Source: JAHDBG01 sp963922315 (GTDB lineage Bacteria; Pseudomonadota; Gammaproteobacteria; Chromatiales; Chromatiaceae). From it: DNA of 64,000 bases. The notes beneath the pieces were generated by a model. It searched no databases, was not told where the DNA came from, and was given only the letters and a program-made list of their open reading frames with translations. Each line of letters starts with the position of its first letter. The first letter of the stretch is position 1. The stretch covers positions 97,970 through 161,969 of the forward strand of contig CAWUID010000001.1 in NCBI GenBank assembly GCA_963922315.1. Reading direction: 5' to 3'. The position numbers and the translations under genes were made by a program. Below, in pieces: positions 1 to 9,531 of the stretch.

Positions 1-1077
1 CATTGGTCGTATCACGATCTCACCATCCACAACCATCGGGCGCTCGACGATGTTGTGCATGCCGAGTATGCCACTTTGTGGTGGATTCAAAATCGGTGTG
101 GACAGCATGGAGCCATAGACTCCACCATTTGAGATGGTGAAGGTGCCACCGGTCAATTCATCGAAGCTGAGGCTACCGGCCTTTGCTTTTTGACCAAACT
201 GGCGGATCGTTTGCTCCAGCCCAGCCATGCTGAGTTGGTCTGCATCCCGTACAATCGGCACGACCAGGCCTCTGGGTGAGCCAACAGCAATGCCGATATC
301 ATGATAGTTGTGATACAGGATATCCTGTCCATCGACGGAGGCATTCAGCACCGGAAATTTCTGCAATGCTGCGACCACTGCCTTCACAAAAAACGGCATA
401 AAGCCCAGACGGACATCATGCGTCTTTTCAAACAAGTCTTTGTACTGTTTGCGTAACGCAGTGACGGCCTGCAAGTCGACTTCATTAAAAGTCGTGAGAA
501 TGGCGGCATTCTGTTGCGCTTCCAGCAAACGTTCTGCGACACGTGCGCGTAACCGGCTCATCGGTACGCGTTTTTCGTCCCGCGCATCGCTGATGGTTGT
601 CGTCTCCTCAACTGACACAGAGGGTGTGGCTGGCACAGCAGCTTCTGTTGCGGGAGCAGCCTGTTCCGCCAGATAGCGTTGTACATCACTCTTTTGTAAG
701 CGCCCTCCCTTACCGGTTGCTGGTATCTGGCTTGGATCAAGGTCGTGTTCCTTGACCAGGCGCCGTACTGCCGGTGTAAGCACGATATCGTCTTTATCCG
801 CAGAGGCTGCATGATGTTGCTCAGGCGCAGCAGCCACCTGACCAGGCTCAATGGTGGCCAGTACCGCATCTGCCTGCACCACTGCGCCTGTGTCAGCCAG
901 TATCGGGCCAAGCACTCCGGCAGCGGGTGCAGGAACTTCCAGAACCACTTTATCTGTTTCTAAATCCAGCAGCAGCTCATCCTGTTGTACCGGATCGCCT
1001 GGTGATTTATGCCAGGTCGCGATAGTGGCATCATTTACAGATTCAGGTAACGCGGGGACGCGAACTTGGATGGACAT
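1..1077 (-). CDS. sucB: Dihydrolipoyllysine succinyltransferase, E2 of 2-oxoglutarate dehydrogenase (partial)
   Basis: E2 core of the 2-oxoglutarate dehydrogenase complex, which transfers succinyl groups to CoA in the TCA cycle. The ATG at 1075-1077 opens a protein beginning MSIQVRVPALPESVNDATI. A lipoyl domain follows, with the lipoyl-lysine motif LETDKVVLEV near residue 43, then a peripheral-subunit-binding domain (near residues 105-140, TPAVRRL...ATGKGGR) and the start of the acyltransferase domain (RVPMSRLRARVAERL). The C-terminus, including the catalytic HxxxD region, lies beyond position 1, so the gene is cut by the window edge rather than broken. It starts two bases after the sucA stop, as expected for a sucAB operon. 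Confidence 0.95.
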   Translation of the reverse strand, partial: MSIQVRVPALPESVNDATIATWHKSPGDPVQQDELLLDLETDKVVLEVPAPAAGVLGPILADTGAVVQADAVLATIEPGQVAAAPEQHHAASADKDDIVLTPAVRRLVKEHDLDPSQIPATGKGGRLQKSDVQRYLAEQAAPATEAAVPATPSVSVEETTTISDARDEKRVPMSRLRARVAERLLEAQQNAAILTTFNEVDLQAVTALRKQYKDLFEKTHDVRLGFMPFFVKAVVAALQKFPVLNASVDGQDILYHNYHDIGIAVGSPRGLVVPIVRDADQLSMAGLEQTIRQFGQKAKAGSLSFDELTGGTFTISNGGVYGSMLSTPILNPPQSGILGMHNIVERPMVVDGEIVIRPM

Positions 1078-1079
1078 GG

Positions 1080-3926
1080 TTAACCTCGGCGGTTCATCGT
1101 AGTGTCAATGTGGCCAGTCAGGGCCTGATCAATCAGTTTGTTCTGTTCTTCCTTATGCACCTGCACATAGCCAGTCGCTGGTGCTGCTGCTGAAGGACGC
1201 CCGACATACTGAACGGGAATGCCTGCCTCGTGCAAAGATCGGAAGCGGTGCTTAATCTGATCCCAGGCACCTTGGTTTTGCGGTTCTTCCTGGCACCAGT
1301 AACAGGTCTTCACCTGTGGATATTCTGCAATCACCGTATCAAAATCATCATGCGGGAACGGATACAGCTGTTCGATGCGGATAATCGCAACATCCTGCAT
1401 CTCGCGGTTACGACGTGCTTCCAGCAGGTCGTAATAAACTTTGCCGGTACATAAAACGACCCGTTCAATCCGGGACTTATCCAGGGGATCAATGTCGTCT
1501 ATCACGGTTGCAAAACGTTGCTGGGTCAACGCAGTCAGCGGAGAAGTTGCCAGCGGATGGCGTAACAGGCTCTTGGGAGTGAATACGATCAGCGGGCGCA
1601 GATAGCGGCGTAACATCTGGCGCAACAACAAGTGGAAGATTTGCGCGGGTGTGGTTGGCACACAGACCTGAATGTTGTATTCCGCACACAATTGCATATA
1701 GCGTTCCAGGCGCGCTGAAGAGTGTTCCGGGCCCTGACCTTCATAACCATGTGGCAGAAACAAAACCAGTCCGCAATACAGGCCCCATTTGGCACCAGCA
1801 GAGGTGATGAACTGATCAATTACCACCTGGGCACCATTCGCAAAATCACCAAACTGCGCTTCCCAGATGGTCAGGCAGCCTGGTTCTGCCGAAGCATACC
1901 CATATTCAAATGCGAGCACGGCTTCTTCGGATAATACTGAATCAATGACGGTAAAGTCCGGCTGATCCGGCTTCAAGTGTTGCAATGGAATATAGCTGGT
2001 ACCATCGGACTGATTACGCCACATCGCATGACGGTGGAAAAAGGTACCGCGTCGACTGTCCTGCCCTGACAGGCGCACTGCATAACCCTGATCCAGCAGA
2101 TACGCATAGGCCAGGTTTTCAGCAAAGCCCCAGTCAACCAGCTTGTTGCCCTGTGCCATCTCGTGCCGGTCTGACAACAAGCGTGACAGACGTGGGTGGA
2201 TTGTAAAGTTATCCGGCAATGCAAAGGCACGCATCGCTAAATCGGTTAAGTGATCCTGCTGGATCGGTACTTCAATCGCCCGATCCCAGGGCACCCCACG
2301 AAACTGACGCCAGTCAACTTCGATCCGACGGCTTCCCGGTTGCGTCACCGCGCGTCCGACACACTTACCCTGTTCAAACGCGGCACGTAGATCATTGACC
2401 ATCGTCTGTGCTTCATCCGCTGCGATCACGCCCGCAGTGACTAATTGTTCTGCATACAGAGTCCGGACCGAAGGGCGGCCTCGTACTTTGCGATACATCG
2501 CCGGCTGTGTTACTGCGGGTTCATCCGCCTCGTTATGTCCGTGGCGACGATAACAGACCAGATCAATCACCACATCTTTGTGGAATTGAGCACGATAATC
2601 CAGCGCCAGGCGAGTGACGAATATGACTGCGTCCGGATCGTCCCCGTTCACGTGGAAAATCGGCGCCTGTACGATTTTTGCGATATCTGTGCAATAAAAA
2701 GTCGAACGACTGTCTTTCGGGTTGCTGGTGGTAAAGCCGATCTGATTATTCACCACAACATGTATGGCGCCACCGACCGCATAACCCCGGGCCTGCGACA
2801 TATTGAAGGTCTCCATATTGACCCCCTGTCCGGCAAATGCAGCGTCACCATGAATAATGACCGGGATGATCTGATCATCATACTGATCCTGATACCGCTG
2901 CTGTCGGGCACGCACTGATCCCATAATGACCGGCGAAATAATCTCCAGATGTGACGGATTAAAGCCAAGGGTGACGTGAATGCTGCCTTCTGACGTGGCA
3001 ATATCGTTAGAAAAGCCTTTGTGGTATTTCACGTCCCCGGTTGACAGAATATGGGTGGAATCCAGTTCTGCCCGCTGGCCGGAAAATTCCTCGAAGATTG
3101 CTGCTGGCGCTTTACCCAGAATGTTTGCCAGCACATTCAACCGGCCACGGTGCGCCATGCCGATCACCACTTCCCGCACACCCTTACCGGCAGCTCGCTG
3201 AATCAGCTCATCCAGCAGCGGAATCAGGCTTTCCCCACCCTCCAGAGAAAACCGCTTCTGCCCGACAAACCGGTTGTGCATAAATTTTTCGATACCTTCT
3301 GCTGCGCTGAGCATATGCAACAACCAATGTTGTTCTGTTGTGCTCAGCTCCGTCTGCAACAGCGGCTTTTCCAGGCGTTCCTGCAACCAGCGTTTCTCTT
3401 CTGTGCTGTTGATATACATATACTCAGCACCTACCGGGCCGGTATATACCGTCTGCAGGATGCGGACAATCTCATGCAGCGGGAGCTGATCTGCGGCGCA
3501 CAAAGAACCTGTATCAAACAAGGTCTGTTGTTGCGATTCCAGATCATAGTGCGCAAGCTGCAACTCAGTCAGTGGCACTGTCTCATGCAACTGTAACGGA
3601 TCAAAATGTGCGTTCTGATGCCCACGTGTGCGGTAGGCGGTAATCAGGCGAAATACATTGGCCTGATGTGCCATCGCCGCATGATTCGCTACCGCCTGTC
3701 TGGCACGGGGCGACTGTGCCTGATGGGCTAAATCCTGCCGGATTGCACGATGTGATACAGACTCAGTGCCTTCTGATAACGGCGGTAAGGCAGTAAACCG
3801 CTCTCGCCAGTCAGTGGGAACTGAGGCTGGATCCTGCAGAAAGGATTCGTATAAATCTTCAATAAAGGGGGCATTAGCGCCGGAATAGGCAGAGACAGCG
3901 CGCTGAGAAAGCACAGAATCAGACAT
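1080..3926 (-). CDS. sucA: 2-oxoglutarate dehydrogenase E1 component
   Basis: Thiamine-diphosphate-dependent E1 subunit that decarboxylates 2-oxoglutarate and passes the succinyl group to SucB. The frame is open to 4019, but the conserved N-terminus (FIEDLYESFLQDPASVPTDW) is best served by the ATG at 3924-3926, giving 948 residues, close to the usual family length of about 930-950. The 31 residues upstream are hydrophobic and do not resemble SucA. Recognisable segments include GMAHRGRLNVLANILGK (ThDP-domain core), GDAAFAGQGVNMET and the C-terminal transketolase-like domain with WEAQFGDFANGAQ. Directly upstream of sucB, same strand. I see no strong ribosome binding site before the chosen start. 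Confidence 0.96.
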   Translation of the reverse strand: MSDSVLSQRAVSAYSGANAPFIEDLYESFLQDPASVPTDWRERFTALPPLSEGTESVSHRAIRQDLAHQAQSPRARQAVANHAAMAHQANVFRLITAYRTRGHQNAHFDPLQLHETVPLTELQLAHYDLESQQQTLFDTGSLCAADQLPLHEIVRILQTVYTGPVGAEYMYINSTEEKRWLQERLEKPLLQTELSTTEQHWLLHMLSAAEGIEKFMHNRFVGQKRFSLEGGESLIPLLDELIQRAAGKGVREVVIGMAHRGRLNVLANILGKAPAAIFEEFSGQRAELDSTHILSTGDVKYHKGFSNDIATSEGSIHVTLGFNPSHLEIISPVIMGSVRARQQRYQDQYDDQIIPVIIHGDAAFAGQGVNMETFNMSQARGYAVGGAIHVVVNNQIGFTTSNPKDSRSTFYCTDIAKIVQAPIFHVNGDDPDAVIFVTRLALDYRAQFHKDVVIDLVCYRRHGHNEADEPAVTQPAMYRKVRGRPSVRTLYAEQLVTAGVIAADEAQTMVNDLRAAFEQGKCVGRAVTQPGSRRIEVDWRQFRGVPWDRAIEVPIQQDHLTDLAMRAFALPDNFTIHPRLSRLLSDRHEMAQGNKLVDWGFAENLAYAYLLDQGYAVRLSGQDSRRGTFFHRHAMWRNQSDGTSYIPLQHLKPDQPDFTVIDSVLSEEAVLAFEYGYASAEPGCLTIWEAQFGDFANGAQVVIDQFITSAGAKWGLYCGLVLFLPHGYEGQGPEHSSARLERYMQLCAEYNIQVCVPTTPAQIFHLLLRQMLRRYLRPLIVFTPKSLLRHPLATSPLTALTQQRFATVIDDIDPLDKSRIERVVLCTGKVYYDLLEARRNREMQDVAIIRIEQLYPFPHDDFDTVIAEYPQVKTCYWCQEEPQNQGAWDQIKHRFRSLHEAGIPVQYVGRPSAAAPATGYVQVHKEEQNKLIDQALTGHIDTTMNRRG

Positions 3927-4192
3927 GAGACAACATAGGTAAGAAGGCTGAAGAACTGAGAGCAGGAATATCCATGAATAACTGACAGGCATTCTGCCGT
4001 CTGCCAACAGATAGTGCAACCAACATTGCGGTGCTCACAGCGAAAAAAAGCACCACAAAATACGCAATGAGACCAGGCCCGACACAGATGTAATGATCGG
4101 CTTGATCGATGGTTGCTATGTGTGCTTGTCGTGTCATAAAACGTTTGCAGAAATAGCAACTGCTTGTTGGACGGCCTTGCAGGGTTTGCACG

Positions 4193-4384
4193 GGGTGTGA
4201 TTCAAACTGATGTGGATTAATAAGCTGAGCTAGATGAAATCCAATGTTGTCAATGTCAGGCTCGGCGTTTCCCGACCAGGTTCTCCGAGGGACGCCAGAA
4301 TACCCGTCCATGGGAGAGCAGATCGGGAGAACGCTTGCGAAAAGCCTGCGGTAGCAGATCACCACATCAGTTTGAATCGCACCC
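4193..4384. mobile_element. 192-bp inverted-repeat element (MITE-like, family A/B) with 9-bp target duplication
   Basis: Begins with GGGTGTGATTCAAACTGATG and ends with its inverted copy (one mismatch over 23 bp). The 9 bases GTTTGCACG occur on both sides, at 4184-4192 and 4385-4393, which marks a transposition target duplication. It has no coding capacity of note. In reverse orientation its sequence matches both ends of the larger element at 15414-16145, so it looks like an internal-deletion derivative of that element. It lies in the 3927-4487 gap between the divergent sucA and M23 peptidase genes, and could affect their promoters. Confidence 0.85.
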
Positions 4385-4487
4385 GTTTGCACGTTAATTC
4401 TTGTGCTCATTCGTTAAAATGTATACCATCGTTTGAGTATGCCAGTCAGCATCGTCCCATCTACACTCCTTGTCTCTGCTTTCCCTT

Positions 4488-5303
4488 ATGTTGTTTCTCC
4501 GGCTGATTTTTTGTCTGATATTGAGTCTGCCAGCGCAGGCAGAAACTACCTTAACCGGTCCGCTGATACAGGGCGGGCTGGTGATTGGTACCACAACACC
4601 TGGCGCCAGTGTATGGCAGGATGATCAACCAGTACTCGTCAGTCGTGACGGCACCTTTCTGATTGGCTTCGACCGTGACATGCCTGCAACCTCACAGCTG
4701 AAGATCCGTCAGCCTGACGGCCAGACAGAATACCGCATACTGCCCATAGAACAACGCCAATATGCAATTCAGCGCATTCAACTGCCAGATCATAAAGTCG
4801 CGCCGATGACGCCACAAGCCGTCAGACACGTCCGGCGCGATAGCCGTTTGCTGAAACAGGCACGTCGCCGCAATGATGATCGGCAGGATTTCAGCGCAGG
4901 TTTCGTCTGGCCGGCCACTGGTCGGATCAGTGGCGTATACGGCAGTCAGCGGATTCTGAATGGTCAGAAAAAACGTCCTCATTATGGCGTAGACGTGGCG
5001 CGTCCGACAGGTACCCTGGTAGTGGCACCAGCCGCCGGTATCATCACTGTGGCAGAACCGGATATGTTTTATTCAGGTGGCACTTTGGTCATCGACCATG
5101 GACACCAGCTCACATCGGCATTATTACATCTGAGTGAACTCTCCGTCCGGGTGGGTGAACAGGTGCAGCAGGGTCAGCTGGTAGGCCGGATCGGTGCCAC
5201 CGGGCGGGCAACCGGGCCACACCTGGACTGGCGTATGAAACTTCGTCAGCACCAGGTTGATCCGCAATTATTGGTGCCGCCTATGCCAGGAACCACACCA
5301 TGA
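4488..5303 (+). CDS. M23-family (LytM-type) peptidoglycan endopeptidase, exported
   Basis: Predicted periplasmic cell-wall hydrolase or LytM factor. The ATG at 4488 starts a clear signal peptide (MLFLRLIFCLILSLPAQA, cut before ET), whereas an in-frame TTG at 4470 only adds six residues. The C-terminal half (about residues 145-260) is a peptidase M23 domain: GRISGVYGSQRILNGQKKRPHYGVDVA carries the first zinc-binding H-x3-D motif, and the HLDW segment near the end supplies the downstream H-x-D-type motif (GPHLDW in place of the usual HLH). The middle charged region is not recognised. The stop overlaps the tolC-like start by 4 bp (ATGA), so the two are probably co-translated. The HLD variant leaves a small doubt about catalytic competence. 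Confidence 0.88.
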   Translation: MLFLRLIFCLILSLPAQAETTLTGPLIQGGLVIGTTTPGASVWQDDQPVLVSRDGTFLIGFDRDMPATSQLKIRQPDGQTEYRILPIEQRQYAIQRIQLPDHKVAPMTPQAVRHVRRDSRLLKQARRRNDDRQDFSAGFVWPATGRISGVYGSQRILNGQKKRPHYGVDVARPTGTLVVAPAAGIITVAEPDMFYSGGTLVIDHGHQLTSALLHLSELSVRVGEQVQQGQLVGRIGATGRATGPHLDWRMKLRQHQVDPQLLVPPMPGTTP

Positions 5304-6601
5304 AACAGCTTTTCAGCCGTTGTCTGCTGATTGGCAGCAGCTTGTTTCCTCTCAGCACGCTAGCGGCTGATAACCTCTGGATCGTATACCAGCAAGCCAG
5401 ACAGGCCGACCCGCAATTGCAGGTTGCTGCTGCGAATCAGGCTGCTCGTTACGAGGCTCGACCCCGTGCGCTGGCAGCATTGCGTCCAACAATAACGCTT
5501 AACGGACAACTGGGTTATCAGCGACAGCACCTGGCAGGCAATGCGGCAGATCGCTATGCCAGCAATAACATATCGCTCAACCTGACGCAGCCAATTTATC
5601 ATCGCGCTGCCTGGTTAGCCCTGAGCCAGGTAGACAAAGAGCTGGTGCAGGCAGACATTCAATACCAAGTCGCTGAGCAGAACCTGATGATGCGGCTGGT
5701 GCGGGCCTACTTCGGGGTGCTGGGTGCGCAGGACGATCTGCGTTTTGCACAAAGCGAAAAAACAGCAATTGCCCGACAGTTGGAACAGGCCAGACAACGT
5801 TTTGAAGTCGGATTGGTCGCGATGACGGATGTGCACGAAGTCCAGGCCCGGTCTGATCAGGCGAGTGCTGCCCTGTTATCTGCCGAAAATGCACTGGATA
5901 ATGCACACGAAGTACTGCGCGAAATGACCCGGACACCGCCTCCGGCACTGGCGCGCCTGCAAACTGATATCACGCTGCAGGCACCAACAACTGATCAGGG
6001 CTGGGTTGCTCAGGCACGTACCCATAATCTCACGCTGCGATCCGCTGAACTGGTAGCGATGATTGCTCAGGACAGCGTCGGGATACAGCAATCAGCCCAT
6101 TATCCGACGCTTGCCCTGACTGCCAGCCTCAGCCGGTCAGACACACGATCCAGAACTGGTATGGACAATACAAATCGTCATATCGGCCTGCAACTGAGCG
6201 TGCCCATCTACCAGGGTGGTAGCGTGCAGGCCCAGGTGCGGCAGGCCCGGTTTGCCGCTCAGGCAGCCCAGGCAGAACTTACCCGGCAACAACATGCCGT
6301 GGAGCGGCAAGTCAGTACCGCTTATCGCGGCATTCAAACCAGTATCGGGCGGGTACAGGCACTTCAGGCGGCGCAGGTGTCAGCGCAAAGTGCACTGGAT
6401 GCCACCCGGGCCGGGTTTGATGCAGGTACCCGCACATTGGTGGATGTGCTGAACAGCCAGCGCGATCTGTACCGTGCCCGGCGTGATTATGCCCAGGCAC
6501 GTTATCAGTATGTTCTGAGTACCTTATCCCTGTATCAGGCGGTGGGCACACTGGATGATACCCATCTGCAACAAATCAATCACTGGCTGGAGCCGTCTTA
6601 G
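5300..6601 (+). CDS. tolC: TolC family outer-membrane efflux protein
   Basis: Outer-membrane channel for type I secretion and tripartite efflux. It has a signal peptide (residues 1-22, ending STLA before ADN) and two OEP repeats of long amphipathic helices, typified by YRARRDYAQARYQYVLSTLSLYQAVGTL at the C-terminal end. At 433 residues it is of family length. Start ATG at 5300 overlaps the stop of the M23 peptidase gene by 4 bp, and trpS follows after 9 bp, so the gene is part of a compact + strand operon. No inner-membrane pump or adaptor gene is adjacent, so its partners must be elsewhere. The name tolC is by family; orthology to E. coli TolC is inferred. Confidence 0.9.
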   Translation: MKQLFSRCLLIGSSLFPLSTLAADNLWIVYQQARQADPQLQVAAANQAARYEARPRALAALRPTITLNGQLGYQRQHLAGNAADRYASNNISLNLTQPIYHRAAWLALSQVDKELVQADIQYQVAEQNLMMRLVRAYFGVLGAQDDLRFAQSEKTAIARQLEQARQRFEVGLVAMTDVHEVQARSDQASAALLSAENALDNAHEVLREMTRTPPPALARLQTDITLQAPTTDQGWVAQARTHNLTLRSAELVAMIAQDSVGIQQSAHYPTLALTASLSRSDTRSRTGMDNTNRHIGLQLSVPIYQGGSVQAQVRQARFAAQAAQAELTRQQHAVERQVSTAYRGIQTSIGRVQALQAAQVSAQSALDATRAGFDAGTRTLVDVLNSQRDLYRARRDYAQARYQYVLSTLSLYQAVGTLDDTHLQQINHWLEPS

Positions 6602-6610
6602 GAACTTATC

Positions 6611-7816
6611 GTGCAACTGAACCAACCAGCTCGTGTGTTATCCGGCATGCGTCCGACCGGGCGTCTGCATCTGGGCCACTATCATGGTGTGCTTAAAAAC
6701 TGGATCGACCTGCAACACGAACATCAGTGCTTTTTTTTCGTTGCTGACTGGCATGCGCTGACCACCCAGTATGATGCCCCGGAACAGATTCCCCAGCATA
6801 CCCGCGATATGTTGATTGACTGGCTGGCAGCCGGCATCAACCCGCATGAAGCCACTATGTTTGTCCAGTCGCAGGTGCCGGAGCACGCAGAACTACACCT
6901 GCTGTTATCCATGATCACGCCACTCGGCTGGCTGGAGCGGGTGCCTTCCTATAAAGATCAACAACAAAAGCTACACGAAAAAGACCTGACAACCTATGGG
7001 TTTCTGGGCTATCCTTTGTTGCAATCAGCGGACATCCTGCTGTATCGAGCGAGTTTCGTACCCGTTGGTGAAGACCAGGTTGCCCATGTAGAACTAACCC
7101 GGGAAGTCGCACGCCGGTTCAACCACATCTATGGCCGGGACGATGATTTTGTCAGCAAGGCAGAACAGGCGATCCGCAAGCTCGGCAGAAAAAATGCCGG
7201 GTTGTACCGTCATTACCGCAAAGCCTACCAGGAACAGGGTGATACAGAAGCGTTGTCTACTGCGCAGGCCTTGCTGAATCATCAGCAACATCTGAGCTTG
7301 ACAGAACGTGAACGATTGCTTGGTTATCTGGAAGGCGGTGGCAAACTGATTTTGCCGGAACCACAGCCGTTGCTGACCCGGGCACCGAAAATGCCAGGTC
7401 TGGACGGACAGAAAATGTCTAAGTCGTATGCGAATACGATCTCACTGGATGCAACTCCGGACACGGTCAGCCAGAAGATTCGCACCATGCCGACTGACCC
7501 GGCGCGGGTGCGCCGCCACGATCCGGGAGATCCGCAACAATGTCCGGTCTGGCCCTTCCATGAAATTTATTCTGATGCTGCCACCTGTGATTGGGTGCAA
7601 CAAGGTTGTCGCAGCGCCGGCATCGGTTGTGTTGAGTGCAAACAACCCATAATTGATGCGATGGTGCAGGAACTAGCACCGATACAAGCCCGTGCGGCAG
7701 AATATACCGCGCAACCTGAATTGATACAGAACATCCTGCATGACGGTTGCCAGCGTGCACGTGAAGTAGCCCATGAAACCATGGCGGATGTCCGCCATGC
7801 GATGGCGCTCAGTTGA
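6611..7816 (+). CDS. trpS: Tryptophanyl-tRNA synthetase
   Basis: Class I aminoacyl-tRNA synthetase that charges tRNA-Trp. The HIGH-type signature appears as HLGHYHG (near residue 22) and KMSKS appears as GQKMSKSYANTI (near residue 275). Starts with GTG at 6611, nine bases after the tolC stop. It is 401 residues long, more than the roughly 330 of the E. coli type, because of an insertion around residues 180-270 that is known in a longer TrpS subgroup of proteobacteria. Its stop overlaps the TTG start of lpxH. Confidence 0.95.
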   Translation: MQLNQPARVLSGMRPTGRLHLGHYHGVLKNWIDLQHEHQCFFFVADWHALTTQYDAPEQIPQHTRDMLIDWLAAGINPHEATMFVQSQVPEHAELHLLLSMITPLGWLERVPSYKDQQQKLHEKDLTTYGFLGYPLLQSADILLYRASFVPVGEDQVAHVELTREVARRFNHIYGRDDDFVSKAEQAIRKLGRKNAGLYRHYRKAYQEQGDTEALSTAQALLNHQQHLSLTERERLLGYLEGGGKLILPEPQPLLTRAPKMPGLDGQKMSKSYANTISLDATPDTVSQKIRTMPTDPARVRRHDPGDPQQCPVWPFHEIYSDAATCDWVQQGCRSAGIGCVECKQPIIDAMVQELAPIQARAAEYTAQPELIQNILHDGCQRAREVAHETMADVRHAMALS

Positions 7817-8556
7817 ATCAGCCGGTGGGCAACAAACATTTTATATCCGATGTTCACCTGACAGATGAACGGCCAGAGAGCCTGGCTTTGTGGCAGCACT
7901 ATATCCGCACCGGGCCACAAACTGGCGATCAACTGTATATATTGGGTGATTTGTTTGATGCCTGGATTGGCGACGATGATGATGCACCGCTCGCCATGCA
8001 GGTACGTACCAGCCTGCAACAACTGACACAACGTGGCGTCACTCTGTATTTGCAGCACGGCAACCGTGACTTTATGCTGGGTCAGCGTTTTGCCCGTCAG
8101 GTGGGTGCCATGCTGTTGCCGGAAGTGTATCGCCTGACCGTCGCAGGCCAGCTGACCATATTGCTGCATGGCGACCAGTTATGTACTGATGACCACCGTT
8201 ATCAGGCTGCGCGGCGACGTTTGCGTAGTCGCTGGTTTCAATGGTTATTGCGATGGCGTTCACTGGACGCCCGGCGACGGATTGCTGCGGCCTACCGCGC
8301 CCGCAGTCGCGACAACCCGACACCGCTCAGCCAGATGGATGCAACACCAGAGGCAGTGCTTGATCACCTGCAGCGTTACCATGCAACACAGATGATCCAT
8401 GGTCATACCCACCGTCCGGCAGTCCATCAGCATACCCTACCGGACGGGCAGATTGCGCAGCGGTATGTGCTGGATGAATGGCATCCCACCCATGCCAGCG
8501 TCTGGACAGATGATGGCAACAGCCTGCGCCGCCAGAATATCGGTAATCCGTCCTGA
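7813..8556 (+). CDS. lpxH: UDP-2,3-diacylglucosamine diphosphatase
   Basis: Lipid A biosynthesis enzyme that hydrolyses UDP-2,3-diacylglucosamine to lipid X at the inner membrane. Metallophosphoesterase signature: FISDVHL (residues 10-16), GDLFDAWIGDD (near 45), GNRDF (near 80), HGDQL (near 118) and MIHGHTHRP (near 197). The chosen TTG start at 7813 overlaps the trpS stop. No ATG exists before the first catalytic Asp, so a non-ATG start is needed. Size (247 residues) is normal. The gene confirms a lipid A-bearing outer membrane and ends the + strand operon. Confidence 0.94.
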   Translation: MNQPVGNKHFISDVHLTDERPESLALWQHYIRTGPQTGDQLYILGDLFDAWIGDDDDAPLAMQVRTSLQQLTQRGVTLYLQHGNRDFMLGQRFARQVGAMLLPEVYRLTVAGQLTILLHGDQLCTDDHRYQAARRRLRSRWFQWLLRWRSLDARRRIAAAYRARSRDNPTPLSQMDATPEAVLDHLQRYHATQMIHGHTHRPAVHQHTLPDGQIAQRYVLDEWHPTHASVWTDDGNSLRRQNIGNPS

Positions 8557-8562
8557 ATTTTA

Positions 8563-9531
8563 TCAAATTGGAAGATGTGGCCCCAGATAGCCGATATAGA
8601 GCTTACGTGTTGCAGCATCAGGATAAAAGTGCAGGCGAACGTTCGGAGCCAGCTTGGCATGTTCAGAAAAGCATACCTTTTCACCTGCAGGCAGCCAGAA
8701 CTCGCGGGCTGCTCGTTTTTTTGCATCCTGCAAAGTGGATGCTGACTCACCACTGACCTCGCACGACACCCCATAATCTGCAAGTCGTGCCGATTGATAC
8801 ACCAGTTGCTGGTCTGCCTGCCATGCATCAGCAAAACGATCCAATGCCTCTAAGGCGTGGCGAACTTTACGCCAGATATCCGGGCGGTAATTTCCCCGAC
8901 GCAACTGCTTGCCGACAGGTTCGGATAAAAACACCAGGTGTGGAAATACATTCTTTCTATGCTCCCACAATTCCAACCCGCTTGTTATACCCTGCCGCTT
9001 CAGATCAGTTAATCCTGATGCGTGATGCGCTAAACTTTCACGTCCACACACATTGGGTAATTGTTGTTGATCATGCACCAGCCCGCCTTCTGTTAAGGTC
9101 GTGACCCAAACCTCAATCTCAGCCTGATTCCAGGGTAATTTGCTGGGTAAACTTAACAGATAAGTCCGATGCACGATCGCTGCCTGCAACGCAGCCAGAT
9201 TCGCTTGTTGTCCAGGCAATCCCACCTCATATTCCAACCCCACCCCATCCAACATTAACGGAGACTGAGTCGTCAGACTCAGAAACGCCTGTCGGCTTTC
9301 TCTATCTGATCGGCCATCTTTTGCCAACCAGTCACGCCAGTAATAACCCGGTGCCAATTTAATATTATGCCATGAAAGATCCAGGGAGCCATCCAGTAAA
9401 ATCAGTTGAAATGCATAACGTCGGCAACACAGAAAGGCGGTACGTATAAAATCCGGAAGATCAGCCCGTGCTTGTTCGCGTGTTGGATAGGGTAGGGCAT
9501 GATGATTAAAAACCAGCGGCCGGTTCATCAC
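8563..9531 (-). CDS. Unrecognised protein, third gene of DUF262/AAA cassette
   Basis: I do not recognise a named domain in these 322 residues. No signal peptide or membrane segment is visible. The protein ends in a well-conserved-looking stretch, LYIGYLGPHLP, preceded by LPAGEKVCFSEHAKLAPNVRLHFYPD. It is the last gene of a three-gene minus-strand unit: its ATG (9529-9531) overlaps the stop of the upstream ATPase gene by 4 bp, so the products probably work together. Its end lies 7 bp from the convergent lpxH end. By association with the DUF262 and DUF3696 genes it is a candidate effector or accessory factor of a phage-defence module. Confidence 0.75.
   Translation of the reverse strand: MMNRPLVFNHHALPYPTREQARADLPDFIRTAFLCCRRYAFQLILLDGSLDLSWHNIKLAPGYYWRDWLAKDGRSDRESRQAFLSLTTQSPLMLDGVGLEYEVGLPGQQANLAALQAAIVHRTYLLSLPSKLPWNQAEIEVWVTTLTEGGLVHDQQQLPNVCGRESLAHHASGLTDLKRQGITSGLELWEHRKNVFPHLVFLSEPVGKQLRRGNYRPDIWRKVRHALEALDRFADAWQADQQLVYQSARLADYGVSCEVSGESASTLQDAKKRAAREFWLPAGEKVCFSEHAKLAPNVRLHFYPDAATRKLYIGYLGPHLPI

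Noticed and set aside
3927..4019. N-terminal extension of sucA
   Set aside because: The 31 extra residues are hydrophobic and unlike SucA; the family N-terminus fits the ATG at 3924-3926.
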